Below are positions 39,472-49,499 of a stretch of DNA of 64,000 bases, in pieces. The notes beneath the pieces were generated by a model that did no database searches, was not told the origin of the DNA, and was given only the letters and a program-made list of their open reading frames with translations. The first letter of the stretch is position 1. Each line of letters opens with the position of its first letter. Location: assembly GCA_947624245.1 (NCBI GenBank), contig CANQJL010000007.1, positions 31,186-95,185 on the forward strand, in the 5' to 3' direction. Source of the stretch: an uncultured Acetatifactor sp. GTDB taxonomy: Bacteria > Bacillota > Clostridia > Lachnospirales > Lachnospiraceae. A program made the position numbers and the translations under genes.

Positions 39472-40233
39472 ATGATTTATTTTGGCATCCCCCTCCGCAG
39501 CAAGGCTGTATCCAACGATTGGGAAAAAGTCAGTCTTTATTTTAATAGAACCTTGTGGTCTGTTTACAATCAAACCGCCCCGGAATTTCGGATTATTGTG
39601 GCATGTCACGATATTCCGGAGCTTGTACATCAATATGATGAGCGGGTCGAATTTATTCAGGTGGCTGCACCCATCCCTGCGACGAAAGAAGAAATGATGA
39701 TAGACAAAGGGTATAAGGTGCACACTATTGCCATGCGGATACGTGAATACGGCGGTGGTTTTACAATGATGGTAGATGCAGACGATATTCAGAGTAATCG
39801 GATTGCTGCGTATGTAAATGCACACTCTGACGCAAATGGCTTTGTTGCACATAATGGATATTATTATCATGTTGGAGACTCATTTATTAAGCTGGGACAT
39901 AAGTTTCCAAATGGGAGTTCTACCATAGTTAAATATTCTGTTGAGGATTTACCGGAAGCCCACTATCCAACCATGGTGCCAAGTATGAATTCCAATCCGC
40001 ATATTGTGCGCAAACAGCATGGCGATATACCTCGAATTTGCGCAGAGTTAGGTCGTCCGTTGGAGCCGTTGCCCTTTCCGGCAAGCATCTATGTGCGGGA
40101 GACTGGCGACAACCATTCTCTTATGGGAAAAAATGAGTCCCGATGGCGTGTGTTAGAGCAGAAACTAATGCCTAAAATCTACTTGAATCGGAATAACAAA
40201 ATATGCAAGGAGTTTTCCGTAGATTGGTTCTGA
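39472..40233 (+). CDS. Glycosyltransferase, tandem paralog of upstream gene
   Basis: RTLWSVYNQTAPEFRIIVACHDIPELVHQYDERVEFIQV; MVDADDIQSNRIAAYVNAH; ends KICKEFSVDWF. Confidence 0.85.
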   Translation: MIYFGIPLRSKAVSNDWEKVSLYFNRTLWSVYNQTAPEFRIIVACHDIPELVHQYDERVEFIQVAAPIPATKEEMMIDKGYKVHTIAMRIREYGGGFTMMVDADDIQSNRIAAYVNAHSDANGFVAHNGYYYHVGDSFIKLGHKFPNGSSTIVKYSVEDLPEAHYPTMVPSMNSNPHIVRKQHGDIPRICAELGRPLEPLPFPASIYVRETGDNHSLMGKNESRWRVLEQKLMPKIYLNRNNKICKEFSVDWF

Positions 40234-40267
40234 TATAGAACATGATGAAACCGAAAGGAGACCAACC

Positions 40268-40425
40268 ATGAAAAGTCAAGTTTTTATTAGCAAAAAATTT
40301 CTTTTTTGTATCGGTGGTAAAACAGATAAAAATGAATCGCGTTGGCGGGTATTGGAGCGGACACTGATGCTAGGCTCTATATGAACGGAAAAATATGTAG
40401 TGAATTTTTAGTAGAAGGGATGTGA
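40268..40425 (+). pseudogene. 3' remnant of a third copy of the tandem glycosyltransferase
   Basis: Encodes DKNESRWRVLERTLM then, after a frameshift, RLYMNGKICSEFLVEGM*, matching the paralog end KNESRWRVLEQKLMPKIYLNRNNKICKEFSVDWF. Confidence 0.8.
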
Positions 40426-40429
40426 TTTT

Positions 40430-41554
40430 TTGGAAAAGAAGAGAGTATTAATGATAGATCATATGTTGCCAGGCAATACCTATACGATGGAGCTTGTTGA
40501 TAAATTAAAAAAGTACGTGGATCTTACGGTATTATGTAGCAGGGATTGTAAGACAAAGATTCAAGGGGTTATAATCAAACCGAAATTATATACGGGGGGC
40601 GCTGGAAAAGCAATATCGATGCTTCTTTATCTGCATGCGCTTCTTGTTACAATTAGAGAACTGCTTTTTGGAAACTACGATGCCATACATATTCAAACGT
40701 TTAAAGCGTACAAATATGAAATACCCATTTATTCCATCTGCAAAGCCCCCAAATGTGTACTATTGTGTACGGTTCACAATGTATTGCCCAGAGAGACAAA
40801 AAATGAGTTATGGAGCGGCGACGGGCAAGAATTTTCAGAATTTTACGCAAAGTGTGATAAATTAATTGTTCACAATGAGAACAGCAAAAGAATGCTTATC
40901 GAAAAATGGGGTATTGAAGAAAACAAAATTCATGTCATACCCCATGGAGTCTATTGCTCATTTTTAAATGAGAAAAGCGAAAGTTTATATGTAAGGGAAA
41001 AGACTTTTCTGATCTTTGGTACAATCAGAGAATATAAGGGTATCGATTTGCTTATAAAGGCGATTGCCTTACTTCCGGAAAATATCAAAGAAAACATGAC
41101 TTTTATAATTGCAGGTAAGCAGAATTTTCAATCAGATAATACAGATTATGAAGGAATGATAAAGAAATTCAATTTATCGTCCCAAGTACAATTTCTTAAT
41201 AGGCGAATTGAAGACAGTGAATTACCTGAATTGTTTAAAAAAGCAGATGCATGTATTTTCCCATATAGAGCTATATCGGGAAGCGGTGCTCTTTTAATGG
41301 CATATTCGTTTGGTACGCCAGTGATAGCAAGTGATATTCCTACGTTTGTAGAAGAAACAGACGGCGGAAAAACAGGTTTACTTTTTCAGGCACTGAATCC
41401 AAAGGCGCTTGCAGAGGCAATAGAGCGTTTTTATAATATGGAACCCAATCAGATTGAAGAATATAAAAAAAATATTCATTTACTGGTTTCCAATAAATAT
41501 AATTGGGAAAATTCTGCAAAATTAACAGCTGAATTATATGGAGGCTTTCAGTGA
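40430..41554 (+). CDS. Glycosyltransferase family 4 protein
   Basis: IHVIPHGVYCSF, FLIFGTIREYKGIDLLIKAIALL, ACIFPYRAISGSGALLMAYSFGTPVIASDIPTFVEE. Confidence 0.9.
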   Translation: MEKKRVLMIDHMLPGNTYTMELVDKLKKYVDLTVLCSRDCKTKIQGVIIKPKLYTGGAGKAISMLLYLHALLVTIRELLFGNYDAIHIQTFKAYKYEIPIYSICKAPKCVLLCTVHNVLPRETKNELWSGDGQEFSEFYAKCDKLIVHNENSKRMLIEKWGIEENKIHVIPHGVYCSFLNEKSESLYVREKTFLIFGTIREYKGIDLLIKAIALLPENIKENMTFIIAGKQNFQSDNTDYEGMIKKFNLSSQVQFLNRRIEDSELPELFKKADACIFPYRAISGSGALLMAYSFGTPVIASDIPTFVEETDGGKTGLLFQALNPKALAEAIERFYNMEPNQIEEYKKNIHLLVSNKYNWENSAKLTAELYGGFQ

Positions 41555-41949
41555 GCGAGCATGATCAGGAGCATAATTTAACCGACAGCGCATCTGTTAT
41601 TATAATAGATTTTAACTCCGCAGGAAAGACATTGAAGTATATTAAAGATTTTAGGAAATTTTCTCGTCTTAGACTTCCGCATTTTGTTATTGTTGATAAC
41701 TCGTGCAATCCTGAAAATTTAAACATTCTGCTGGAAGGAAATTTCAGGGAAGAAGTGACAGACTTAAATGAAGGCTTATACTGGGATAAAACAAATCAAG
41801 TGGTTGTATATGCAGCAAAATCAAACGAGGGTTTTGCCAAAGGAAATAATATTGGCTTTCATATAGCAAAAAAATTGTATAATGATTCGATTGCTTTATT
41901 GATGATGAAAATTGAATGCGAAGATACTTTGAATGTTGAGGTGGCCTGA
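41551..41949 (+). pseudogene. Truncated family 2 glycosyltransferase N-terminus
   Basis: SVIIIDFNSAGKTLKYI, HFVIVDNSCNPEN, SNEGFAKGNNIGFHIAKK resembles GT2, but ORF ends (ALLMMKIECEDTLNVEVA*) where the DxD region is expected. Confidence 0.65.
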
Positions 41950-43196
41950 TGAAAATTAAAAAGAGCAGTTTTTTAACTATCGGAATAATTGTTTTAATAA
42001 TGGCAATGGAAAATTTCTTTTATTTAATTGATTCTTCAGCGTTGAATGTACCTGGCGTTTTTAATTGTGATTTTATATGGCTGGCTTTTCTGATTTTTTT
42101 TCTTGGATACAGTACTCTAAAATGGAATATTATTGGCAAAAGGATAAATGCACATTTTAAACTGATCATCCTTCTGCTGATGATATTCGTAATAGTTTCT
42201 TCGGTTCAATGTAGTGTTTTAACAGGCCAACCCATATGGTACGGGTTGCGTCCTCAACGACGGTACTTTTTTATTTTGGCACTGTACTATATTCTTCGCT
42301 TTTTTTATTCTAATCATATGATCGAGGATAATCTGATGCAAAAGGGTATTTTGCTCATTGGGATTGCTTCAGTTATGTTATTTTTAATGCAAGTGCTTAT
42401 AGGTGAGAACTTTATATTTATACATGTTATGCATAATGAGAGATACGGTTCTATGAGATTGTATGTTGATAGTATATTTTGCGTGATAATTGGTTTTATT
42501 GGATTAAATAATTATTTGAAATACCGAACAAAAAAATATCTTATTTGTGTTGGATTAGCATTTGTATATGAGTTATTTGTTGCAAAAGGGCGATTGGAAC
42601 TTACGGCATTAATTATTTCATTGACTTTGGGTATTTTATTAATGAAAAAACATAAAGCAGAAAAACTAATTGCAATATGTACAGTAATAATATTTTTCAC
42701 CATTTTTATTAGTACGCAGTATTTTGATGAAATAATGAGCGGTATTGAGTTAATGACTCAGGGAGTCAGAGAAAACAACACGATGTATGGCCGGATGATT
42801 GCAAGAACAAATTATTCTGAGCAACTGAACCGGTCGATGTCAACGATGATATTTGGTTGCGGATATCCAAATGACCTGTATGCTCCAGCAGCAAGATTAG
42901 CAGAAACAGCTGACAGAATGCCTTTGTCCGATAACGGGATATTTGCCTTTATTTATGTTTATGGATATGCAGGTCTGATAGTTGTGCTCGCCTGCCTTTT
43001 TAAGATGCTTAGAATGGCATGGAGGCTGTATAGGGAGCAGGGGGAATATACCTATATAATGTACATCGTTTTTAATATTGTTTTATCATATAATATAGTA
43101 TTTTGGTGGATACGACCGGCGTGGACAGCAGTGACTATCCTACTTATGTGTCAGATGGAACATATGTTATATGACCCAAAAAATGAAGAAATCTGA
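41949..43196 (+). CDS. O-antigen/polysaccharide polymerase-like membrane protein (Wzy-like)
   Basis: Many TM segments with Wzy-like topology and loop (GCGYPNDLYAPAARLAETADRMPLSDNGIFAFIYVYG). Confidence 0.72.
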   Translation: MKIKKSSFLTIGIIVLIMAMENFFYLIDSSALNVPGVFNCDFIWLAFLIFFLGYSTLKWNIIGKRINAHFKLIILLLMIFVIVSSVQCSVLTGQPIWYGLRPQRRYFFILALYYILRFFYSNHMIEDNLMQKGILLIGIASVMLFLMQVLIGENFIFIHVMHNERYGSMRLYVDSIFCVIIGFIGLNNYLKYRTKKYLICVGLAFVYELFVAKGRLELTALIISLTLGILLMKKHKAEKLIAICTVIIFFTIFISTQYFDEIMSGIELMTQGVRENNTMYGRMIARTNYSEQLNRSMSTMIFGCGYPNDLYAPAARLAETADRMPLSDNGIFAFIYVYGYAGLIVVLACLFKMLRMAWRLYREQGEYTYIMYIVFNIVLSYNIVFWWIRPAWTAVTILLMCQMEHMLYDPKNEEI

Positions 43197-43209
43197 AAAG
43201 AGGGAAAAT

Positions 43210-44349
43210 ATGAATAAAAAAATAAAAAATGTGGTTGAAAGTTTTTTAAAAGGCATTTTGGGATGTATTGTTAATATCGCTTGTAAGTTGTACGATAATT
43301 TTCCTCATTTTATTATGAACATTATATGTGATGTATTGGAGAAAAAGACAGGTGATTATTGGTCATATAGGGCGAGACCTTTACAAAATGCAAAAATGGT
43401 AGTAGCATCTTTATATAGCCCTGATATCAGAAAAACAGCGATTATTTTACAGGGACCTATAAGGTCTATAAATAGCTTCACAGTGGAAACGGTAAAATAT
43501 TATCATAGAATTATGCCGAGAGTGATGATAATTATTTCAACATGGGAAGGATCCGATCGTAATGTTATTGATTGCTTGAAAAAACATGGTGCTCATGTGA
43601 TATTGTCGAAAGTGCCAGAATATACAGGAAATGGAAATATGAATTATCAGGTTGTATCTTCTCTTGCTGGAATTGAAGAGGCAAAAAAATGTGGGAAACA
43701 ATATGTTTTGAAAACAAGAACGGACCAGCGGCTATGTAATCCTGATTTTTTGAATTACTGTTTTTCTCTTCTAAAAGTTTTTCCTGTAGGAGATAAATTC
43801 GCATATTTAAATCAGAAACAACGCATTATAGTTGGTCAGGGTAGTGGGTATGGCAGTATGTTTGTTCCATTTTTTATATCTGATTTCTTTTATTTTGGAG
43901 AGACTGAGGCAATTTTAAGAATGTTTTCGCTCAATCTTCAGAAAATAAATCAGACTACTGAGGAAAGGTCTGAAACACGTCAAACAGATAAAAAAGGTAG
44001 AACAATCGCAGAATATTATGCGCATAGAGCGCCTGAAATTTCTATTATGCTGAATTATATATCAGATGGCGGTAAGATGAAAATAGATCGGAATATTCAT
44101 ACATATTGGGAATTTGTAAAAGAAAATCTGATAACAGTTTCGCATAACGAAGTGCAGCTTTTGTGGCCCAAATATAAAAAAAACCATGATGAAAATAAGA
44201 TAGATTTTTCTTATGCGGATGGAGATACGGAGAATTTGTTGCTTAGTTATACATGGACATTTAGCAGATGGCTCAATTTATATACTGGAGAGATAAAATA
44301 TTCAGAGGAATTTGAGAGGATATCTAATTTGCCCGCTGAAATGATATGA
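43210..44349 (+). CDS. WavE-like polysaccharide biosynthesis protein
   Basis: TAIILQGPIRSINSFTVETVKYYHRIMPRVMIIISTWEGSD, YVLKTRTDQRLCNPDFLNY. Confidence 0.75.
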   Translation: MNKKIKNVVESFLKGILGCIVNIACKLYDNFPHFIMNIICDVLEKKTGDYWSYRARPLQNAKMVVASLYSPDIRKTAIILQGPIRSINSFTVETVKYYHRIMPRVMIIISTWEGSDRNVIDCLKKHGAHVILSKVPEYTGNGNMNYQVVSSLAGIEEAKKCGKQYVLKTRTDQRLCNPDFLNYCFSLLKVFPVGDKFAYLNQKQRIIVGQGSGYGSMFVPFFISDFFYFGETEAILRMFSLNLQKINQTTEERSETRQTDKKGRTIAEYYAHRAPEISIMLNYISDGGKMKIDRNIHTYWEFVKENLITVSHNEVQLLWPKYKKNHDENKIDFSYADGDTENLLLSYTWTFSRWLNLYTGEIKYSEEFERISNLPAEMI

Positions 44350-44367
44350 TTTGGGAGGAAATAAGTT

Positions 44368-46014
44368 ATGTATTTACTGATACCATCTGCCAAAATAGTG
44401 CCTGAGGATTTACAGACTATAGGGAAACTGCCTGCGATCGTATATCCGGTTAATCAGGGGATTGTTTTTGATTATCTTTTAAAACAATATGGTCATGTAT
44501 GCTCGTCAATAAACATAGTTTGCTGCGAAAATGCTGAAATGGTACACAGCGGTCTTAGAAATTATAAAAATCCAGGAATACATATTTTGGATTTGCCTTC
44601 TATAAGAGATTTGGGACATACAATTTATTATGGCCTTAACAATAATGAGGATATGCCAGTGATAATTAATTTTGCAGATACTATAGTGCATGACAATATA
44701 TTTTTTGACGAAGGCGATAGTTTTTTTTATAGCGAAGATTACGTTTCTGAAACATGGACTTACTTCAGGATGGATAATGGTATTATAACCGAAATTTTTG
44801 ATAAAACGTCTGAGTTATGCGATTATAGAAAAAAAGAAAAGCTATTTGTCGGAGTATTTCAAATAACTGATCCAAAGGGTTTTAGAGATTGTCTGGAAAA
44901 AGCTTTTAAAGTGCATTCAAAACGGATGTCTACTTTTTATTTTGCACTTCAGTTGTATAGTGAAAGCCATCCTATGTCGGCAATAAAAACAGATAATTGG
45001 TTTGATATTGGGCATGCGGACAAATATTACGAATCGAAGTTGGAAGTTGAGGCAAGAGAATTTAATCATATTGCTATTGATAAGGACAGAGGAATTTTAA
45101 AAAAGACAAGTGATGAAACAGATAAGTTTGTAGGTGAAATCAAATGGTATTTGAAACTCCCTTCAGATCTTGAATATGTAAGGCCGCGCATTTTTACATT
45201 TTCAACATCTTACGAGAATCCGTATATTTCTATGGAATACTATGCTTATCATACCCTCCATGAGTTTTTTGTATATGGAGATCTGAGTTATCAACAATGG
45301 AAAGATATTTTTAGAAGGATTCAATTTGTATATAATGATTTTAGAAGGTACACTGTAAAAGATCAAAATATAACAAAATCCCTTGAAGAGGTATATTTGT
45401 CTAAGACGCTTCAGAGAATAGGAATGCTTAAAAATAATGAAAAATTTATATCTTTTTTTGATGAATATATAACAATAAATGGAAATAAATACCTGCCTAT
45501 CAACACAATTTGCGATTTGTTGCAAGATATTATTCCCCAAATGCTGTATGATGTTAGTGAATTTAATATAATTCATGGGGATCTCTGTTTTACGAATATC
45601 ATGATTGACAGTAATTTATCATTTATCAAACTGATTGATCCAAGAGGAAAATTTGGCTCATATGACGTTTATGGAGATAAAAGGTATGAACTTGCTAAAC
45701 TGTTTCATAGTATTGATGGAAAATATGACTTTATTATCAAAGATATGTTTGAAGTTGAATTTAATAGCACTGAAAATAATATTCGATACAGAATACAGGA
45801 TCGAAAAAGAAAATTCGATTTATGTAAATTGTTTTTGGAATCATTCAAGGAAGAAATTGGAAACGATTTGAAGAAAATTGAGTTAATTGAGGCATTACTT
45901 TTTTTAAGCATGATAGCTCTTCACGGAGAAAGTACAGAGCATCAAATAGTCATGCTAGGTACCGGACTGGAAATACTGAACCGGGTCATAAATATAACCG
46001 TTAAGGAGGATTGA
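44368..46014 (+). CDS. Two-domain protein: sugar-1-P nucleotidyltransferase-like domain plus APH/choline-kinase-like domain
   Basis: N-terminal NTP-transferase-like (LPAIVYPVNQGIVFDYLLKQYG, DNWFDIGHADKYYESK); C-terminal kinase motif NIIHGDLCFTNIMIDSNLSFIKLIDPRGKFG. Confidence 0.75.
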   Translation: MYLLIPSAKIVPEDLQTIGKLPAIVYPVNQGIVFDYLLKQYGHVCSSINIVCCENAEMVHSGLRNYKNPGIHILDLPSIRDLGHTIYYGLNNNEDMPVIINFADTIVHDNIFFDEGDSFFYSEDYVSETWTYFRMDNGIITEIFDKTSELCDYRKKEKLFVGVFQITDPKGFRDCLEKAFKVHSKRMSTFYFALQLYSESHPMSAIKTDNWFDIGHADKYYESKLEVEAREFNHIAIDKDRGILKKTSDETDKFVGEIKWYLKLPSDLEYVRPRIFTFSTSYENPYISMEYYAYHTLHEFFVYGDLSYQQWKDIFRRIQFVYNDFRRYTVKDQNITKSLEEVYLSKTLQRIGMLKNNEKFISFFDEYITINGNKYLPINTICDLLQDIIPQMLYDVSEFNIIHGDLCFTNIMIDSNLSFIKLIDPRGKFGSYDVYGDKRYELAKLFHSIDGKYDFIIKDMFEVEFNSTENNIRYRIQDRKRKFDLCKLFLESFKEEIGNDLKKIELIEALLFLSMIALHGESTEHQIVMLGTGLEILNRVINITVKED

Positions 46015-46015
46015 C

Positions 46016-46260
46016 ATGTACAGTGATTATTCTTTCATTATTGATATAGATGGGACATTGTGCCCTGTTAAGAAAAACGATTAAAAGTATGAAGATTTAG
46101 TTCCCTACAGAAGCATAATTGAAAATAACCATTGTTATTACAATGGCAGGTTTAGGATCACGTTTTCGGAAGGCAGGTTATAATTGCCCCTAATATATGA
46201 TTGAAGCGAAGCGCAAAACTTTATTTGAATGGGTCCTTAAAAATACTGACTTTATTGCCA
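46016..46260 (+). pseudogene. Decayed 5' fragments of HAD-phosphatase and nucleotidyltransferase genes
   Basis: MYSDYSFIIDIDGTLCPVKKND*KYEDLVPYRSII then, in another frame, TIVITMAGLGSRFRKAGYNCP*YMIEAKRKTLFEWVLK; parallels the intact pair at 47067-48257. Confidence 0.85.
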
Positions 46261-46399
46261 TTATCTGATATAATATATGTGCATGAAAAACAGCACTTTT
46301 TTTCAAAAACCTTGCACTTTGGAGACGGCAAATGTATAAATTCGATAGAAATCATCAGATCAAACTTTCAGATTTTAATTAGCTCACGGGTCTCACGAT

Positions 46400-46700
46400 G
46401 AATCCGGAAAACCGATAGGTGAAAAAGGCCGCTGCATATAGTTCTTGGTTTCATGATTATTCAGAAACAGTATGGGTATTCGGACAGGAAACTGATGGGA
46501 CAGCTGCAGTATATGTAGGATAACAAAGTACACAATGTAAAAGACCAGATTGAAGTTGAGAGTGGATTTAGTCTGGCGAAGCGTTGCTATGGACTTGGAC
46601 TTCTGCATACAAAACCGGATATGACTATGCGCAGTTCCATAGCGCTGGTTCAGCAGGCGGATGACATGAAAGTTGTCATAGCAGACGACAGCTTTGAGAA
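46400..46700 (+). mobile_element. Degenerate IS1182-like transposase remnant
   Basis: Broken ORF fragments MIIQKQYGYSDRKLMGQLQYM and DQIEVESGFSLAKRCYGLGLLHTKPDMTMRSSIALV resemble IS1182 transposase N- and C-terminal signatures; stops between them. Confidence 0.6.
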
Positions 46701-47066
46701 ATAGGAAGAGGCGAGTTTGGCAAAGCCAGCGTGCATGTCGCAGCAGATAAAGCGGACTCTGGTGTGTTACCGGATTAGTATTGCAATAGAACAGCGGAGT
46801 TTGAAAAAAGAAATGCAGGGGAAGAACAGAAATGGACAGAGAATATGGATAAGGGAATAAGTGGAAGGTAAAGCGTTGGAAGCAGTTTTATGCAGAATAA
46901 ACAAAAAACTCCAGAAGCAGAAAGGCTTTAGAAAACAGAGGGGCTGAAAGGAAATCCCCACAGAAATGAGAAGTTTTAGGGTGTCCCCTGCCAAATGGAG
47001 AAGGGCTATGGGAAATGAGGGGAACCCCTCAAAAATCTGGAGAACCAAGAAAAGGAGGTACCTTAG

Positions 47067-47471
47067 ATGGCAGAATTTGAAGAGTATTCTTTTGTCTTTG
47101 ATATTGATGGAACATTGTGCCCAATAAAGAAAAACGAGGAACGGTATGAGGACCTTGTTCCCTATCACAACATGGTGGAAAAACTTCGCTACTACAAGGA
47201 AAATGGCGCAAGAATTGTGCTGTTTACCTCCAGAAATATGAATTCATATGATGGGAATCTTGGACTCATCAACAAGCATACAGCCAAGGTCCTCCTTGAG
47301 TGGTTGGAAAAATGGAACATCCCATATGACGAGCTCATTTATGGAAAACCGTGGCCAGGGCATAAAGGCTTTTACGTAGATGATAGGACCGTCAGGCCAG
47401 ATGAGTTTTTGAACTGTACAGTGGAGGAGCTAAACCAACTCTGCCGAGATTCCAGAAAATGCTCAGAGTAA
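47067..47471 (+). CDS. HAD-like phosphatase of polysaccharide biosynthesis
   Basis: YSFVFDIDGTLCPIKKNEERYEDLVPYHNMVEKLRYYKENGARIVLFTSRNM, KPWPGHKGFYVDDRTV. Confidence 0.87.
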   Translation: MAEFEEYSFVFDIDGTLCPIKKNEERYEDLVPYHNMVEKLRYYKENGARIVLFTSRNMNSYDGNLGLINKHTAKVLLEWLEKWNIPYDELIYGKPWPGHKGFYVDDRTVRPDEFLNCTVEELNQLCRDSRKCSE

Positions 47472-47513
47472 GTTTCTAGGGTTGATGGAATAGTAAACGG
47501 AGGAGTGAAATAA

Positions 47514-48257
47514 ATGGACAAAAAAATGACAGTCATCATCACGATGGCAGGACTGGGATCGAGGTTTAAGAAAGCTGGATACCAATGTCCAAAATACATG
47601 ATAGAAGCTAGGGGAAAGTCACTCTTCGATTGGTCGATGGATAGTCTCCTTGGATATAATGCCTATGTTTCAAAATATGTGTTCGTTGTGAAAACGGAGG
47701 ATCGGGCTTATTCATTTATAGAGGAGCATTGCAGGAAATACGGAGTTACTTTTGAGGTGGTAGAGATCGATGGGCCAACGGATGGTCAGGCGACTACATG
47801 TATGCTGGCGCTATCTCACTGCGATCCTGCACTCCCGCTTATGGTCTATAACATTGATACTTATGTTGAACCTTGGGCGATGCGCTATGGGGATATCTCA
47901 GGTGACGGGTATCTCCCGTGCTTTCACGCGGAAGGAGATCACTGGAGCTTTGTTCGTTTAGATGAGTCAGGCAATGCAGTGGAAGTGAGAGAGAAGAAAA
48001 GAATATCGGACAATTGCACGCTGGGAGCCTATTATTTTTCTTCCGCTGCATTATACAAGAGTTTGTATGAGGAATATTACAAGGATGATTGCAACATGGA
48101 GAAATCTGAAAAATATGTGGCGCCCCTTTACAATCTTATGATCAGTAGGGGGCTGCTAGTGAAAATAAGCATTGTCGATGTTGACAAGGTTCATGTTCTC
48201 GGCACCCCTGAAGAATTGGAAGCATTTCAGAGTTTGGCAGAAAAGGGAGAAACTTAA
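47514..48257 (+). CDS. NTP-transferase / sugar nucleotidyltransferase-like protein
   Basis: TVIITMAGLGSRFKKAGYQCPKYMIEARGKSLFDWSMDSL, DVDKVHVLGTPEELEAFQ. Confidence 0.87.
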   Translation: MDKKMTVIITMAGLGSRFKKAGYQCPKYMIEARGKSLFDWSMDSLLGYNAYVSKYVFVVKTEDRAYSFIEEHCRKYGVTFEVVEIDGPTDGQATTCMLALSHCDPALPLMVYNIDTYVEPWAMRYGDISGDGYLPCFHAEGDHWSFVRLDESGNAVEVREKKRISDNCTLGAYYFSSAALYKSLYEEYYKDDCNMEKSEKYVAPLYNLMISRGLLVKISIVDVDKVHVLGTPEELEAFQSLAEKGET

Positions 48258-48259
48258 TC

Positions 48260-49378
48260 ATGAAGATTTGCATAGTATCCGCTGGAGATGCATTTGACAA
48301 AAAGAACTGGTCTGGGACGCCGTACAATATCGCGTCTAGGTTGGCAGGTTACCCAGATGTCGAGGTTGTGTCGTTAAGCACCCGAAAAGAACTTCCACAT
48401 CCTTTCTATAAACTACTGCAAAAAACTTTAGGAAAGATATTTTTGATTAAGGGGTCACCCAGAGACCCCTTGTTATATGGTCATGATTCTGCGGTTTTGC
48501 AGGACAAAATGAATGCAATTGGAGCAGACTTTTATCTGTTTTGTGCGGAGTACTGCCTATCACCTCAAAGGACAGACGCCAAATACTATAGTTATGTTGA
48601 TGCCACAATGCGGCCTCTGTTGGAAGCTGATCCTAGAAAAAAGATTGGAATGGAATTTTTCTTGAGAGGGTATGAGGTCAATGAAAAGGCGTGTTATAGC
48701 CTTATGGATGGTGTCTTTACGATGAACGAATGGTCTAGAGAATCGATCCATCAGTTGTATGGATACCCAAAGAAGAATATGTATAATATCGGATTTGGTG
48801 TTAATGTTGCCTATTATGAGGGAAAGAAGGATTATTCAGATCCCCATCTGCTTACAGTGCTTCGAAAAGGAACTGAGTATTATAAGGGGTTAGATCTTTT
48901 ACTTGAGGCTTTTCGCATTGTTCGGAAAAAAAGACCGGATATCAAGCTTTCGGTTGTCGGTACAGAATACAAAAATATTGGGGGGGTATCATATTACTAT
49001 AATCAACCAAGAGAAAAAACAATCGAACTTTTCAGAAGTGCCTCGCTTTACGTAATGCCTGCCGTAAGGGAACCAAATGGCATTACATATTTAGAAGCGT
49101 TAGCAAACAGGACGCCAATTGTGGGGTTGGATCGATTTGCTTTTCCGGAGTTTTCGGGATACGGAGAGTTCGGGTTTGTTGTCCCAGACTATGATAAAAA
49201 TCTTTTGGCAGACACTATTTTGAAAGCAATATCTGCCCCACATCAGCTTGAAAGAATGGGATTACGAGGACAAGAATTTGTCAAGAGCAAGTATGCGTGG
49301 GATATTGTTATAGAGAAAATGATGAATCAATTTGAGTTGGATAACGCTAAAAGTGAGAGTAAGGCGGGAAACGACTAA
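48260..49378 (+). CDS. Glycosyltransferase family 4 protein
   Basis: LLTVLRKGTEYYKGLDLLLEAFRIVRKKRPDIKLSVVG, SLYVMPAVREPNGITYLEALANRTPIVGLD. Confidence 0.85.
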   Translation: MKICIVSAGDAFDKKNWSGTPYNIASRLAGYPDVEVVSLSTRKELPHPFYKLLQKTLGKIFLIKGSPRDPLLYGHDSAVLQDKMNAIGADFYLFCAEYCLSPQRTDAKYYSYVDATMRPLLEADPRKKIGMEFFLRGYEVNEKACYSLMDGVFTMNEWSRESIHQLYGYPKKNMYNIGFGVNVAYYEGKKDYSDPHLLTVLRKGTEYYKGLDLLLEAFRIVRKKRPDIKLSVVGTEYKNIGGVSYYYNQPREKTIELFRSASLYVMPAVREPNGITYLEALANRTPIVGLDRFAFPEFSGYGEFGFVVPDYDKNLLADTILKAISAPHQLERMGLRGQEFVKSKYAWDIVIEKMMNQFELDNAKSESKAGND

Positions 49379-49499
49379 CCCCTTAGATGAATACAGTGTC
49401 TTTTTGATACTATTTATATTGATCTTTTCAAGGTGCAGATGGCAGAAAAACTGCTGGAAAGCACGATGTCAGAGTCATGCTTTTGCATCGAGATTTAAT

